The notes under the pieces: model-generated | The model's input: only the letters and a program-made list of their open reading frames with translations | Databases searched by the model: none | What the model was told of the DNA's origin: nothing | Assembly (NCBI GenBank): GCA_023230825.1 | Contig: JALNWO010000090.1 | Span: forward strand, 1-6,844 | Direction of reading: 5' to 3' | Length of the DNA stretch: 6,844 nt | DNA from: Acholeplasmataceae bacterium | Lineage (GTDB): Bacteria; Bacillota_I; Bacilli_A; Acholeplasmatales; Acholeplasmataceae | Part shown: one piece after another, positions 5,988 through 6,844 of the stretch | How positions within the stretch are numbered: the first letter of the stretch is position 1 | How the letters are laid out: every line of letters starts with the position of its first letter | Translations under genes and position numbers: made by a program

Positions 5988-6844
5988 ATGCAGACGTATA
6001 AACAGTTATTGGCATGGGTTGACGAAGTTGTAGCGTTGTGTCAACCAGATCGTGTGTACTGGGTACAGGGAGATCCAGAAGAAGAAAAAGGTTTTTATGA
6101 GACGTTGGTTCAAGAAGGTAAAGGGATTCAACTAAATCCTTTATTAAGACCAAATTCGTACGCTTTTTTCTCAGATCCATCAGACGTGGCTCGTATTGAG
6201 CAACGCACCTTTATCGCTTCTAAAAAAGAAAGCGATGCAGGTCCAACCAATCATTGGCGCGATCCTGCGGAATTAAAAGCTGAAATGACAGCTTTATACA
6301 AAGGTTCAATGAAAGGAAGAACGATGTATGTTATTCCTTATATGATGGGACCTTTAGCTTCAGAAATTTCTCGTGCAGGAATTGAATTAACCGACAGTCT
6401 GTATGTTGTCATTAATATGATTAAAATGACACGTGTTGGTAATGAAGTTTTAGAAATGATTAAAAATGGAAGACCGTTTGTTCCAGGACTTCATTCAGTC
6501 GGCTATCCTCTTGAAGAAGGTGTCCAAGATATTCCTTGGCCAAGTGCACCACTTGAACAAAAATATATTGCTCATTTCCCTGAAGAAAGATTGATTTGGT
6601 CTTACGGATCAGGATGTGGCGGAAACGCCTTATTAGGTAAAAAATGTTATGCTCTTCGCATCGCATCTAAAATTGCCAAAGATGAAGGCTGGATGGCCGA
6701 GCATATGCTTATTTTAAAAATTACCAACCCTGAAGGTCGTCACAAATATATTTTAGGTGCTTTTCCAAGCGCATGCGGAAAAACGAACTTATCCATGCTT
6801 GTTCCAACGATTCCAGGCTGGAAAGTTGAAACTGTCGGTGATGA
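5988..6844 (+). CDS. pckG: Phosphoenolpyruvate carboxykinase, GTP type, N-terminal 285 residues (3' end outside window)
   Basis: This enzyme interconverts oxaloacetate plus GTP with phosphoenolpyruvate, CO2 and GDP in the cytosol, at the entry to gluconeogenesis or as an anaplerotic step. The visible part is about half of the usual roughly 600 residues. Family landmarks are D-V-A-R-I-E at 66-71 (Arg69, the substrate-binding Arg87 of rat), G-P-T-N-H-W at 85-90, [10 protein letters not shown] at 108-117 and G-I-E-L-T-D at 131-136. Lys218/Lys219 and His239 match rat metal and substrate ligands Lys243/Lys244 and His264. F-P-S-A-C-G-K-T-N at 259-267 is the nucleotide-binding loop, with the reactive Cys263 and catalytic Lys265. 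The frame leaves the window at V-G-D, just before a conserved metal-site Asp. Cys210 stands where the rat enzyme has Tyr235. The start is set by GGGAGG at 5977-5982, five bases before the ATG. The 20-base gap to the Nudix gene suggests co-transcription, though a promoter inside that gene is possible. Confidence 0.96.
   Translation, partial: MQTYKQLLAWVDEVVALCQPDRVYWVQGDPEEEKGFYETLVQEGKGIQLNPLLRPNSYAFFSDPSDVARIEQRTFIASKKESDAGPTNHWRDPAELKAEMTALYKGSMKGRTMYVIPYMMGPLASEISRAGIELTDSLYVVINMIKMTRVGNEVLEMIKNGRPFVPGLHSVGYPLEEGVQDIPWPSAPLEQKYIAHFPEERLIWSYGSGCGGNALLGKKCYALRIASKIAKDEGWMAEHMLILKITNPEGRHKYILGAFPSACGKTNLSMLVPTIPGWKVETVGD

Noticed and set aside
5986..6180. Minus-strand ORF opposite the start of pckG
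   Set aside because: pckG is identified with certainty here, and the opposite ORF shows no family features.

Overview
The window is AT-rich with compact, co-directional genes, strong GGAGG-type ribosome binding sites and a lipobox lipoprotein signal. Together these point to a low-GC Gram-positive bacterium (Bacillota, or a walled or near-walled relative of the Mollicutes). TGA appears to be used as a stop (Nudix gene) and TGG encodes tryptophan, so nothing suggests the mycoplasma code. A GTP-type PEP carboxykinase is less common than the ATP type in this group, which may help place the organism. I cannot name a genus from sequence alone.

All six genes lie on the plus strand, in three transcription blocks. 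Block 1 (2-612) is the 3' part of a DUF438/hemerythrin-type protein that ends in a PAS domain, followed by a hairpin terminator. Block 2 (about 682-4810) is a two-gene operon. It has a TATAAT promoter with a perfect 9-bp inverted repeat over the expected start of transcription, then a 688-aa MMPL/RND-type transporter. A 640-aa lipoprotein with a beta-rich N-terminal domain and a long helical C-terminal part starts 14 bases later. A strong, probably bidirectional terminator closes the block. Block 3 (4811 to the end) opens with a regulatory region holding a 53-nt imperfect palindrome and a promoter whose spacer carries a perfect 16-bp palindrome. It continues with an OsmC-family protein, a Nudix hydrolase that starts directly after the OsmC stop codon, and the 5' half of GTP-dependent PEP carboxykinase (pckG), cut by the window edge.

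Block 2 looks like an envelope export module in which an outward-facing lipoprotein works with a proton-driven MMPL pump, substrate unknown. Block 3 joins a thiol peroxidase-like OsmC protein, a nucleotide-cleaning Nudix enzyme and a gluconeogenic enzyme. The operator-like palindrome resembles sites of the peroxide-sensing OhrR/MarR repressors, which fits OsmC. No mobile element, CRISPR array, tRNA or rRNA was seen. I found no clearly new multi-gene system. The best leads are the operator-like sites, the MMPL-lipoprotein pair with its odd C-terminus, and a Tyr-to-Cys change at an active-site position of the carboxykinase.
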